From the NCBI GenBank assembly GCA_017632495.1, contig JAGBRG010000297.1, positions 1-12,957 on the forward strand: a stretch of DNA of 12,957 nucleotides. The letters are read 5' to 3'. Origin of the DNA: Spirochaetales bacterium. Its GTDB lineage: Bacteria; Spirochaetota; Spirochaetia; Sphaerochaetales; Sphaerochaetaceae. Positions within the stretch are counted from its first letter, which is position 1. Each line of letters opens with the position of its first letter. The position numbers and the translations under genes were made by a program. This document shows, piece by piece, positions 1-6,734 of the stretch. The notes under the pieces were generated by a model. It was given only the letters and a program-made list of their open reading frames with translations, searched no databases and had not been told where the DNA came from.

Positions 1-472
1 GAAGCCACATCATACACATAAGTGAAACAGACGAGAATCCGACGTATGTGGCAATCATCATCTCACCGCCTTTGATCTTGTTCAGAAGAAAGCCGTAAAG
101 ACTTCCAAGAACCAGTGCAAATGGTGTTGCGAAGAGAACTGCGACCCAGAAGCTTGCAAAGCCTGTGGCTCCGACTTCAATGGCCAGTGTTCCGCCCAAA
201 AGTCCTGCGATGATTCCGAGAGGAAGACCGAAGTTCAGTCCGCATCCGGAGTGGATCATAGGAACCATTGAAAGAACCAGAACGGCGTTCCAGCTGAAGC
301 GGTTCAGAGTGTTGCTAAGCTGTGTGAAGAAATTGGCACCTACAAACGGGGCCATTATGAATAACAGAAGAAGGAATCCTGCGATGATCAGTCTGGGAAG
401 GCCGAAGGACCTTGCAAAGGCTCTGATCTTATCAACAATAGGATTTCCGCTTGATCTTGTAAGTTCAGACAT
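1..472 (-). CDS. ABC importer permease, BPD_transp_2 type (N-terminal part, cut by window edge)
   Basis: This is the membrane subunit of the ABC importer whose ATPase and binding protein lie just upstream on the same strand. Only the first 157 residues are present; the 3' end lies beyond position 1. The reading frame has no listed ORF and was translated by hand from the ATG at 470-472. After a short cytoplasmic start (MSELTRSSGNP) come hydrophobic spans at about residues 27-45, 62-76, 82-100 and 104-132. GEMMIATYVG (136-145) is the conserved cytoplasmic loop of the sugar and branched-chain amino acid permease family, thought to contact the ATPase. An AAGGAGG ribosome binding site lies between the ATPase stop and this ATG, an 11-bp gap, so the two are cotranscribed. 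A second permease gene often follows in such operons but would lie outside. Family is confident, substrate unknown. Confidence 0.88.
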   Translation of the reverse strand, partial: MSELTRSSGNPIVDKIRAFARSFGLPRLIIAGFLLLLFIMAPFVGANFFTQLSNTLNRFSWNAVLVLSMVPMIHSGCGLNFGLPLGIIAGLLGGTLAIEVGATGFASFWVAVLFATPFALVLGSLYGFLLNKIKGGEMMIATYVGFSSVSLMCMMWL

Positions 473-483
473 ATCCCCCTCCT

Positions 484-2088
484 TTACCTGACGTTGCTAA
501 TCATGAGTTTTCCGAACTCTTCAGAAGGTCGGTCAGCAGGAAGAATTCCGGAAATCTTTCCACCGGAAACAATTGCGATTCTGTCGCAAATAAAACGCAG
601 CTCCTCGAGCTCGGAAGAGATCATGACGACGGTGACCCCGCTTTCCCTGTTGAATTTCTTCAGGGCATCAAGAACCAGGGCCTTGGCTCCGACATCGATT
701 CCTCTGGTGGGCTCGCTGACAAACAGGAACCTAGGCTCAAGTGCAAATGCCTTTGCAAGACAGACTTTCTGCTGGTTTCCGCCGGAGAGCTCTCTTGCAA
801 GCTGCTTGGAACCCAGGCTGCACTTGATCTGAAGAGAATCAATGTACTTGTTGGTGACTTCCTGAATTGCCTTGTCGTCTCTCCACTTGATGAGGCCGCC
901 GAGGTAGTTCTTGAGGAACTTGTTATGAATCTGCATTGCGGGGAACGCGATGTTCCACTCAAGTGTCTCGTCAAGAAGAAGACCTACTCCGCGTCTGTCC
1001 TCGGACACGAATGCAATCTGGCTGTCCAAGCACTTTCTCGGGTGGTTCAGCGGAATTTCCTTTCCGTCGAATGTCACGCTTCCGCCTGACTCGTAAAGGC
1101 CCATGATTCCGTTTGGAATTCCGAGTTTACCCTGTCCTGCAAGGCCTCCGATTCCAAGAATCTCACCGTTGAAGACGTCTAAAGATACATCCCTGACAGT
1201 CTCACCGGGCATATCGACCCAGAGTCTCTTGATGGACATAATGACTTCTGATTCCTGCTCTGAAAGCCTTGATCTGCTGGCTCCGACCTTAGCGGCCGCG
1301 GTGTTGTCTCTTCCGACCATCCACTTTGTGATCTGATCGACGTTGGTGTCACTTGAAGCGGTTTCCTTGACAATGACACCATCTCTCATGACCAGAACCT
1401 TGTTGCAGACATACAAAATCTCATGAAGTCTGTGGGTGATGAAGATGACAGCGATTCCGCGCTTTGACATTCCGCGGATGGAATCAAGAAGCGCATCGGC
1501 TTCTTTTTCGGTAAGAACGGCTGTGGGCTCGTCGAGAATCAGAATCTTAAGCTGTTTCTTGCTGAGCTCTCTTGCAATCTCTGTAAACTGCTTGTGTCCG
1601 ACAGGCATCTGGTTCACGACCATGTTCTTGTCGATCATGACGCCGAGCTTGTCGATTGACTCAGTAGCTTCCTCGTCCATCTTCTTGCGGTCCAGTGTGT
1701 TCAGTCTGGATCCGAAGACCTTGGATACCACGCTCACCTTCTCCGGTTCCCTGTTAAGAAGGATGTTTTCCGTTGCGGTGAAACCCGGAATCAGAGAGAA
1801 CTCCTGATGAACCATTCCTATACCGGCGTTCAGAGCGTCGAACGGAGAATCGAACTGAACCTTCTCTCCGTTGATGAGGACACTTCCGCCGTACCCTCCG
1901 GTTTCCTTGATAACGGTCATACCGAAGAGGATCTTCATCAATGTGCTTTTCCCGGCTCCGTTCTCACCGACCAGACCCAGGACTTCTCCTTCCTCAAGCT
2001 TGAAATTGATATCCTGAAGGACGTTGTTGGCAAAAAAGCTTTTGCTGACATTCTTCATTTCAAGCAGAGGCGCCTTTTTATCGCTCAT
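484..2088 (-). CDS. ABC importer ATP-binding protein with two NBDs (sugar-type, RbsA/MglA-like)
   Basis: This is the cytoplasmic energy-coupling subunit, with two nucleotide-binding domains in one 534-residue chain, a normal length for the sugar-type family. The first NBD has Walker A GENGAGKST (41-49), Q-loop HQE (94-96), Walker B LILDEPTA (183-190) and switch His 219, but its signature is degenerate (MPVGHKQ, 161-167). The second NBD has the opposite pattern: a degenerate Walker A (GGLAGQGK, 314-321) and an intact signature LSGGNQQ (434-440). Its Walker B reads LFVSEP, with Ser where Asp is usual, followed by TRGIDVGAK. Complementary defects are characteristic of this family and usually leave a working site across the dimer. 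The start ATG at 2086-2088 is preceded by AGGGGA. The gene sits between the binding protein (118-bp gap with two hairpins) and the permease. The imported solute cannot be read from this sequence. Confidence 0.93.
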   Translation of the reverse strand: MSDKKAPLLEMKNVSKSFFANNVLQDINFKLEEGEVLGLVGENGAGKSTLMKILFGMTVIKETGGYGGSVLINGEKVQFDSPFDALNAGIGMVHQEFSLIPGFTATENILLNREPEKVSVVSKVFGSRLNTLDRKKMDEEATESIDKLGVMIDKNMVVNQMPVGHKQFTEIARELSKKQLKILILDEPTAVLTEKEADALLDSIRGMSKRGIAVIFITHRLHEILYVCNKVLVMRDGVIVKETASSDTNVDQITKWMVGRDNTAAAKVGASRSRLSEQESEVIMSIKRLWVDMPGETVRDVSLDVFNGEILGIGGLAGQGKLGIPNGIMGLYESGGSVTFDGKEIPLNHPRKCLDSQIAFVSEDRRGVGLLLDETLEWNIAFPAMQIHNKFLKNYLGGLIKWRDDKAIQEVTNKYIDSLQIKCSLGSKQLARELSGGNQQKVCLAKAFALEPRFLFVSEPTRGIDVGAKALVLDALKKFNRESGVTVVMISSELEELRFICDRIAIVSGGKISGILPADRPSEEFGKLMISNVR

Positions 2089-2126
2089 AGTTTTCCCCTA
2101 TTGCATTTGTGAATCTATGTGATGTA

Positions 2127-2151
2127 GAGGGCAGAGAAAACCTCTGCCCTC
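2127..2151 (-). promoter_or_regulatory. Intercistronic hairpin 2 (perfect 10-bp stem)
   Basis: GAGGGCAGAG at 2127-2136 is perfectly complementary to CTCTGCCCTC at 2142-2151, with a 5-nt loop. It lies in the gap between the binding-protein stop and the ATPase start. No run of T follows on the transcribed (minus) strand, so it does not look like a complete intrinsic terminator. It more likely limits 3' decay of the binding-protein part of the message or partly attenuates the downstream genes. That role is inference. Confidence 0.6.
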
Positions 2152-2160
2152 CGCAACACA

Positions 2161-2184
2161 GCAGGAAGGGTCGCCCCTTCCTGC
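2161..2184 (-). promoter_or_regulatory. Intercistronic hairpin 1 (perfect 10-bp stem, GNRA-type loop)
   Basis: GCAGGAAGGG at 2161-2170 pairs perfectly with CCCTTCCTGC at 2175-2184. On the transcribed minus strand the 4-nt loop reads GCGA, a GNRA tetraloop, which is unusually stable in RNA. It begins 22 bp after the binding-protein stop and is followed 9 bp later by the second hairpin. No U-run follows. It is probably an mRNA-stabilising or attenuating element; a weak terminator is the alternative. Confidence 0.6.
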
Positions 2185-2206
2185 ATTAGTAATCATCAGG
2201 GATAAA

Positions 2207-3415
2207 TTACTTTGTTGTGTATGCCCACTCAGGAACTTCAGTCTCTGTTGCGTGCATATACTTGTCACCCTGCTTGCCCATGATGTAGGTATCCTGGTAA
2301 ACAAGGAAGATGTTGCCCTGCTTGACACCTGTTGTGGCATCGGTGTAGTTAGCTCCGTTCCAGTTTGCTCCCGGTGAGAACTGTGCGAATGCGCTTGAAA
2401 GATCATCGATGTCCTTGAGCTGGCTCTTACCCTCGATGACGTTCTTTGCGTGCTGAGCGAGACCTGCGGAAACAGTGTAACCATAGGAGTATGCCCATGT
2501 TCCGAACTTGCCAGCGCCACCAGCCTTGACGACTGCATCCTCAACCTTCTTCAGGATAGCTGCGAAGTCACCTGCCTCAGCTGAGAGATCGATTCCCAGA
2601 GCTCCAGGATATCCCATGAGCGGGGAAGGAAGGTCAGCTTCTACAAAGTATCCGCCGTAAGCAAGAAGCTGCTTGAGCAGAGGCTCTGTATGAGCATCGT
2701 TTGTGCAGAAGTAAGCTGCGTTCTTTCCATACTTCTCGACCCACTCAGGAACCTTCTCAAGAATGTAAGCCTGAGCACCGGCGATTCCAACGTCAGTTGT
2801 CGGATCCGGAGCAGTCTCAAGGACGAACTTCATACCGAACAGCTCACAGGTCTTTCTCATGATGGCGACACGGCGGCTCATTGTCTCATAAGCCATGTGT
2901 CTCGGGAATGAGATATGTACGAATGTGTCACATCCGAGATCGTGAGCGGTCTTGATGATGAGGTAACCTCTTGAAACGAAGTCGTTGTTTGAAACGAGGT
3001 CAGCTGCACCACCTATGACAGGAAGATCTTCGTGGGACTCACCTGCGAGGCAGATGATGTCAGGTCTTCTTTCCTTGATCTGGCGGAAAGCTTCTGCGGT
3101 TCCCGGAACAGCCTGGTTGACAACAATAGCCTTCATCAGAGGATCATCTGAAAGGTTGACGATAGTCTGGATTGTTGTCTCGAGCTCTTCTGTGAAGTTG
3201 TCGGGATAGATAGCGAGCTTAACCATGTCCTCTCCGTAAAGAGCCTGGAAAGCCTCTGCACCACGGCGGTCATCCTCTGACTGGGAGACTGAACCTGTGA
3301 CGATTCCGATGTGGAACTTACCGGACTTGGAAGCCTGTGCCTCACTTGCTCCGTTTGCGAAAACTGCGGAGACAGCAAGGAGAGCGACCATAAGAACGAT
3401 CAAAGTCTTTTTCAT
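2207..3415 (-). CDS. DUF3798-type periplasmic solute-binding protein of ABC importer
   Basis: This exported 402-residue protein should capture the solute for the importer encoded downstream. The start is the ATG at 3413-3415, because GGAGG lies 8 bp upstream and a signal peptide begins there; extending upstream to 3463 would bury the signal. Residues 1-20 form a typical Sec signal (MKK, hydrophobic core, AVFA), followed by NGASEA. No lipobox Cys is present, so a soluble periplasmic protein is predicted. The mature part opens with FHIGIVTGSVSQSEDDRRGAE (34-54), which I recognise as the hallmark of the DUF3798 family, binding proteins of type I periplasmic fold with unknown ligand. Further type I features are alternating strands and helices such as MKAIVVNQAV and AAYFCTNDAH. 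It is first gene of the importer operon, with its own likely promoter and operator. Family call from memory of the motif. Confidence 0.85.
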   Translation of the reverse strand: MKKTLIVLMVALLAVSAVFANGASEAQASKSGKFHIGIVTGSVSQSEDDRRGAEAFQALYGEDMVKLAIYPDNFTEELETTIQTIVNLSDDPLMKAIVVNQAVPGTAEAFRQIKERRPDIICLAGESHEDLPVIGGAADLVSNNDFVSRGYLIIKTAHDLGCDTFVHISFPRHMAYETMSRRVAIMRKTCELFGMKFVLETAPDPTTDVGIAGAQAYILEKVPEWVEKYGKNAAYFCTNDAHTEPLLKQLLAYGGYFVEADLPSPLMGYPGALGIDLSAEAGDFAAILKKVEDAVVKAGGAGKFGTWAYSYGYTVSAGLAQHAKNVIEGKSQLKDIDDLSSAFAQFSPGANWNGANYTDATTGVKQGNIFLVYQDTYIMGKQGDKYMHATETEVPEWAYTTK

Positions 3416-3431
3416 TCTATTTTCCTCCATT

Positions 3432-3455
3432 AACGTTTCTACGCATAGAAATGTT
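3432..3455. promoter_or_regulatory. Operator-like palindrome in the 5' leader of the binding-protein gene
   Basis: Arms AACGTTTCTA (3432-3441) and TAGAAATGTT (3446-3455) are complementary at 9 of 10 positions around a 4-bp centre. The site begins where transcription from the extended -10 box at 3462-3470 should start and ends 16 bp before the start codon. A dimeric repressor bound here would block initiation, as is common for solute-importer genes. An RNA hairpin in the leader is the alternative. No regulator gene is in the window. Confidence 0.5.
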
Positions 3456-3461
3456 TGACCC

Positions 3462-3470
3462 ATTGTAGCA
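3462..3470 (-). promoter_or_regulatory. Extended -10 promoter of the binding-protein/ABC importer operon
   Basis: On the minus strand the site reads TGCTACAAT, a TGn extended -10 motif with a good TACAAT hexamer. It predicts a start near 3455 and a leader of about 40 nt containing the palindrome and GGAGG. No convincing -35 is seen at 16-18 bp, which extended -10 promoters tolerate. A second, weaker pair further upstream is CTGACA (3515-3520) and TATAGG (3494-3499), with a short 15-bp spacer. Confidence 0.5.
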
Positions 3471-3530
3471 AAGAGAGGGGCTATTGAGGAATACCTATAA
3501 TATAAAAATGTTGCTGTCAGATACTTTTTT

Positions 3531-3650
3531 TCAGCTGCAGATGGTATCTTTTGTGCCCTTACCTATTCTTCCGAGCGTGATTATCACGGTCAACACGGCA
3601 TCCACACCGAAAAGGATGAACCAAAGTGGAGAGAAAACAGACAGAATCAT
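3531..3650 (-). CDS. Putative 39-residue small membrane protein
   Basis: This short ORF was found by reading the gap between the cation efflux gene and the binding-protein gene. GGAGG stands 7 bp before its ATG (3648-3650), one of the better ribosome binding sites in the window. It starts 21 nt after the stop of the efflux gene, so the two could share a message. The peptide begins MILSVFSPLWFILFGVDAVL and has one hydrophobic span, about residues 2-26, interrupted by Asp17. A short basic and polar tail (GRIGKGTKDTICS) follows and ends at TGA. No family is recognised. Small membrane peptides next to transporters are sometimes accessory subunits, but here that is inference. The alternative is a chance ORF in a 250-bp gap; the ribosome binding site and membrane-like composition argue against that without excluding it. 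Confidence 0.5.
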   Translation of the reverse strand: MILSVFSPLWFILFGVDAVLTVIITLGRIGKGTKDTICS

Positions 3651-3671
3651 CAAACACCTCCGCACTCTCCG

Positions 3672-4790
3672 TCAATCGGATTTGATTGACAAGGACATTA
3701 CCACCTTCATATCAGGAAAACATTTACTGATTTCGTTTTCGAATTTCTTCAAGTCATCTTCCATATCGGGAACATCGAACTCGGGAACAACAGAAAAAGA
3801 CAGGCTCTTCAGTTCCAGATCCACGTTAAGTGACTCGATTCGATCTATGCTCTTATGTCTTGTTGCAAGCAGAAGAACCTTGTCCCGGATGTTCTCAGCC
3901 TTATGGGAACTGAGGTTTACCGCATTGACTCCGACAGATGTCAGATTAAGGCCCATCTCTATGGCCTTTGCCTTAATGTCAGCCGAGATCCTGCTAATCT
4001 GCAATGCCGTAAGATTCTCGTCCACCTGTATGTCCACAGATCCTATGTAAGTCCCCTCTCCATAGTCGTGAATCACAAGGTTCGCGATATTCAGAACGCC
4101 CTCCTGCATTATGATCATCGTACGGATTTTCTTTCCGAATTCAGGATTCACGCGCATTCCAAGAATCTTGTTGAAGCACTCATGCATCATTTCATATCCC
4201 GTGCGGATTATCATGATGGCGATGAGTATGCAAAGGTAATTCTCTATACCGATGGAGAAAATCTTCTGCACCAGCATTCCGACAAGTATGGAAACCGATG
4301 CAAGTGAATCGCCGATACTTTCAACTCCGGACATGATGAGGCTGGGAGAGCGGATTTCCTTTCCCTTTTTGCGGGCAACAAGGCCGTAGCCTATCTTTGA
4401 AGCCAACGACACAATCATGAGGATGATGGTATCGATTCCGTAATTCGGCAGAGTAGATTCTTCGATTATATCCTTGATTGCCTCAACAATGGACCTTACG
4501 CCGAAGTACATGATGAGAATGGCGAACATAAGGGAGAAAACATACTCCAAACGCCCGTATCCGAACGGATGGGCTTTATCGGCATGCTTTTTTGCAAGAA
4601 AAGCTGAGACTATGATGAAAGCGCATGAGACTGAATCCGTAAGGCTGTTTATACCGTCAAGTGTGATTGCACGCGACCCTATCACAAGACCGGAAGTAAT
4701 CTTTAAAACTGAAAGAATCAGATTGACAGCAAGCCCTATTGCTGCGAACTTGACAATCAGAGAATTTCGGTCCAGCGCTTTCTTTTCCAT
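3672..4790 (-). CDS. Cation diffusion facilitator (CDF) family metal efflux protein
   Basis: This is a predicted inner-membrane antiporter exporting divalent metal in exchange for protons. The start is set at the ATG at 4788-4790 (372 aa), with GAGG about 9 bp upstream; a longer form from 4877 would add an unlikely leader. About six membrane spans lie within residues 10-200. The span-2 motif is DGINSLTD with N48xxxD52, and the family's HPFGYGR loop is at 74-80. Span 5 carries E157xxxD161 (VESIGDS) where Zn transporters usually have HxxxD. Metal specificity therefore cannot be assigned and may not be zinc. The cytoplasmic part (about 210-372) is longer than a single dimerisation domain and probably holds two, an architecture I recall in some bacterial homologues. 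It is transcribed divergently from the gene at 4876, and a small membrane ORF follows it. Confidence 0.88.
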   Translation of the reverse strand: MEKKALDRNSLIVKFAAIGLAVNLILSVLKITSGLVIGSRAITLDGINSLTDSVSCAFIIVSAFLAKKHADKAHPFGYGRLEYVFSLMFAILIMYFGVRSIVEAIKDIIEESTLPNYGIDTIILMIVSLASKIGYGLVARKKGKEIRSPSLIMSGVESIGDSLASVSILVGMLVQKIFSIGIENYLCILIAIMIIRTGYEMMHECFNKILGMRVNPEFGKKIRTMIIMQEGVLNIANLVIHDYGEGTYIGSVDIQVDENLTALQISRISADIKAKAIEMGLNLTSVGVNAVNLSSHKAENIRDKVLLLATRHKSIDRIESLNVDLELKSLSFSVVPEFDVPDMEDDLKKFENEISKCFPDMKVVMSLSIKSD

Positions 4791-4809
4791 AAAAATTGCC
4801 TCGGGGACA

Positions 4810-4838
4810 ATTTTACCTATTAACAGTACAATGCACAA
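4810..4838 (-). promoter_or_regulatory. Promoter of the CDF gene
   Basis: On the minus strand, TTGTGC (4833-4838) and TAAAAT (4810-4815) are separated by exactly 17 bp. The predicted start, near 4803, gives a leader of only about 13 nt that still contains the GAGG ribosome binding site. It lies in the 85-bp gap shared with the divergent gene at 4876. Confidence 0.45.
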
Positions 4839-4863
4839 TCTGTTTTCTTCACCGTTTTTGATG

Positions 4864-4869
4864 TATATT
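4864..4869 (+). promoter_or_regulatory. Possible -10 box giving a leaderless transcript of the 135-aa gene
   Basis: TATATT ends 6 bp before the ATG at 4876, so transcription would begin at or next to the start codon. No ribosome binding site precedes this ATG, and an in-frame TGA (4870-4872) rules out an upstream start. The -35 region (TGTTTT at 4841-4846, 17-bp spacer) is poor, so the call is tentative. Confidence 0.3.
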
Positions 4870-4875
4870 TGAATC

Positions 4876-5283
4876 ATGGATTACGACAGAGAAAGAGAAG
4901 AAGCCATAACTGCAGGCGAAAGAGCACTGATATCTCTCAAAGAGGCCAGAAGCCACATCTCAGGAGCCAAGGGATTCGGAATCTGGGACCTTTTGGGAGG
5001 CGGATCATTTGTTTCTCTGGCAAAGCATTACAAGATAAGCCGTGCAAAAGATGCCGTCTACCGTGCCAAGATGGATCTTCAGAGTTTCTGCAAAGAACTT
5101 AGGGATGTTCAGATGGATCTGGACATAAACATAGGGGACTTTCTGACCATCTTTGACCTGATGGATAATTTCTTTGCAGACATCCTGGTACAGTCAAGGC
5201 TTTCCGATGCAGGACGAAGGCTTGATGACGCCATTTTCAGAGTCGAAGAATGTCTTAGAAGCCTCCGCTGGATCCAGCAATAA
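4876..5283 (+). CDS. Conserved-looking hypothetical protein, 135 aa, helical
   Basis: I do not recognise a named function. The protein is soluble, with no signal peptide and no clear membrane span. It looks mainly helical: an N-terminal acidic and basic helix (MDYDREREEAITAGERAL), a Gly-rich turn (GFGIWDLLGGGSFVSLAKHYK, 32-52), then two long amphipathic helices ending in RRLDDAIFRVEECLRSLRWIQ. The Gly-rich turn between helices resembles small hypothetical proteins of Firmicutes that I recall only loosely. Codon use is like its neighbours. There is no ribosome binding site, and an in-frame stop lies just upstream of the ATG, so the start is fixed but translation may be leaderless. It is divergent from the CDF gene and 53 bp ahead of the MATE gene on the same strand. 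It may be the first gene of the central cluster, but that link is uncertain. Confidence 0.75.
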   Translation: MDYDREREEAITAGERALISLKEARSHISGAKGFGIWDLLGGGSFVSLAKHYKISRAKDAVYRAKMDLQSFCKELRDVQMDLDINIGDFLTIFDLMDNFFADILVQSRLSDAGRRLDDAIFRVEECLRSLRWIQQ

Positions 5284-5321
5284 AATAACTCAAAAAGAAC
5301 TATATTAAAAATCAGATTTAT

Positions 5322-5327
5322 TATACT
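5322..5327 (+). promoter_or_regulatory. Possible -10 box in front of the MATE operon
   Basis: TATACT lies 9 bp before the MATE ATG, which would give a leader of about 3 nt, again close to leaderless. There is no Shine-Dalgarno sequence between 5284 and 5336 and no clear -35 box at the right distance. The 53-bp gap also has no hairpin, so readthrough from the 135-aa gene is equally possible. Confidence 0.25.
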
Positions 5328-5336
5328 CTCTACCAT

Positions 5337-6734
5337 ATGGGTAAAGCATTAGCTAAAGACCGTCTGGGAACCGACCCTGTCGGGAAATTACTATTCAGGA
5401 TGGCTGCTCCGTCTGTAGTCGCAATGGTGATGCAGGCGATGTACAACACCATCGACTCGGTATATGTGGCAAAGATAAGCTCCGCGAGCCTTGCGGCGAT
5501 TACTTTGGCCTACCCCATCCAGATGATTACCGGTGCCATGTCAACCGGAATCGGAGTCGGTATAAACTCAAGTATTTCAAGAAGCCTCGGAGAGGGTCAT
5601 CCGGAAAAGTCCTCCAAAGCTGCGGCAAACGGCATGCTTCTTGGTCTGATTTCCCTGGTAATAATGGTTCTTTTCGGACTTTTCGGAGTCAGATGGTATC
5701 TGGGCCTTTATACTGACGATGCTGCTGTAATAGAGGCAGGATTGATTTATATCCGCACAATCTGTCTTCTTTCCATCGGAACTATCTTCACTCAGATTTC
5801 GTTTTCCATCCTTCAGGGTTCGGGAAACATGCTCATTCCAATGGTCTGCCAGATTGCAGGTTGTCTGACTGTTTTGGGTCTTGACCCGCTTTTCATCCTG
5901 GTTTTCAAGATGGGAGTCGGAGGTGCGGCTCTTGCCTCAAGCACCGCCCAGATTATTTCAATGTTCATCGGACTTTTCGGAGTCTTCTATGTCAACAGAA
6001 AGAACCTGCCGATCAGGCGCGGGGATTTCAAACCTCAGGGTGCTGTTCTCAAGGACATTCTTTCCGTAGGAGTTCCTTCTGCCCTCACCCAGGCCACCAC
6101 ATCCATCGTGTCAGGTATTGTGAACAAGATTGTGGCCCAGTACGGAACTGCAACAATCTCCGTCTATGGAGGGTTCTCCAGAATCAGCACATTCGGAATA
6201 CTTCCGATATTCGGAGTAACTCGCGGAATGAATCCGATTCTTGGCTACAGCTACGGAGCAAAGAACAAAAAGCGCTTTACACAGACACAGAGACTTGCGT
6301 GCATCACTGCGTCGATAATATCGTCTGTCACGGGACTGTTCCTCCTTCTTTTCCCGAACGTTGCACTTGGTATGATAAGTGCAAGCCAGGAGATGCTTAC
6401 TTTCGGAGTCAACGCGTACAGGATTCTCTCAATCTCTCTTTTCATAAACGGAATCTCAATTTCTCTTTCACAGTGCTTCCCGCCAGCAAAGAGATCCTAT
6501 CTGACGATGATTTACTCTGTTTTGAGACAACTCGCATTTCTGATTCCTCTTACGCTCCTTCTTTCCAAAATCTGGGGAAGAACCGGAGTGTGGATAGGTC
6601 TTGTGATTACCGACTATCTTGCATTCTTCGTCATCCTTTCCATGAGCATCTGGTTCAGACGTACCGTGCTCAACAAATGGGATGAGAACCCTATAAACGA
6701 AAACAACACCGCAATTACGCAGGAGGCTAATTAA
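5337..6734 (+). CDS. MATE family multidrug/metabolite efflux pump
   Basis: This is a predicted inner-membrane antiporter that expels organic, usually cationic, compounds using a Na+ or H+ gradient. At 465 residues with about twelve hydrophobic spans it has the family's usual size. It opens with the family pattern DPVGKLLFRMAAPSVVAM and the conserved TIDSVYVA (38-45). Family motifs in order are LQGSGNMLIPM (159-169) at the end of span 5, GLDPLFIL (181-188), and PILGYSYGAKN (300-310) starting the second half. Both MatE repeats are present and intact. No ribosome binding site precedes the ATG. Its TAA overlaps the next ATG (TAATG), and an AGGAGG at 6721-6726 within its last codons serves that next gene, so the two are translationally coupled. 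Substrate unknown. Its position suggests that it works with, or protects against, something handled by the CARF/ABC genes downstream. Confidence 0.93.
   Translation: MGKALAKDRLGTDPVGKLLFRMAAPSVVAMVMQAMYNTIDSVYVAKISSASLAAITLAYPIQMITGAMSTGIGVGINSSISRSLGEGHPEKSSKAAANGMLLGLISLVIMVLFGLFGVRWYLGLYTDDAAVIEAGLIYIRTICLLSIGTIFTQISFSILQGSGNMLIPMVCQIAGCLTVLGLDPLFILVFKMGVGGAALASSTAQIISMFIGLFGVFYVNRKNLPIRRGDFKPQGAVLKDILSVGVPSALTQATTSIVSGIVNKIVAQYGTATISVYGGFSRISTFGILPIFGVTRGMNPILGYSYGAKNKKRFTQTQRLACITASIISSVTGLFLLLFPNVALGMISASQEMLTFGVNAYRILSISLFINGISISLSQCFPPAKRSYLTMIYSVLRQLAFLIPLTLLLSKIWGRTGVWIGLVITDYLAFFVILSMSIWFRRTVLNKWDENPINENNTAITQEAN

Noticed and set aside
2127..2184. Tandem hairpins considered as an intrinsic terminator
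   Set aside because: No U-run follows either stem on the minus-strand transcript, and the ATPase and permease downstream belong to the same transporter, so complete termination is unlikely.
2098..2544. A 148-codon minus-strand frame that spans the hairpins upstream of the ATPase gene
   Set aside because: It overlaps the binding-protein gene in another frame, is Ser/Thr/Gln-rich and resembles no protein. The overlap with the confident gene explains it.
3416..3463. Upstream in-frame extension of the binding protein by 16 residues
   Set aside because: It would place non-signal residues before the Sec signal and lie across the palindrome and GGAGG site. The ATG at 3415 has the correct ribosome binding site.
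3484..4050. A 188-codon plus-strand frame
   Set aside because: It runs antisense through the 3' part of the CDF gene and the binding-protein promoter region. Composition is Ser/Arg/Thr-rich without domain features, while the minus-strand genes are well supported.
3855..4307. A 150-codon plus-strand frame
   Set aside because: It is the antisense shadow of the CDF gene, whose transmembrane and HPFGYG features are clear.
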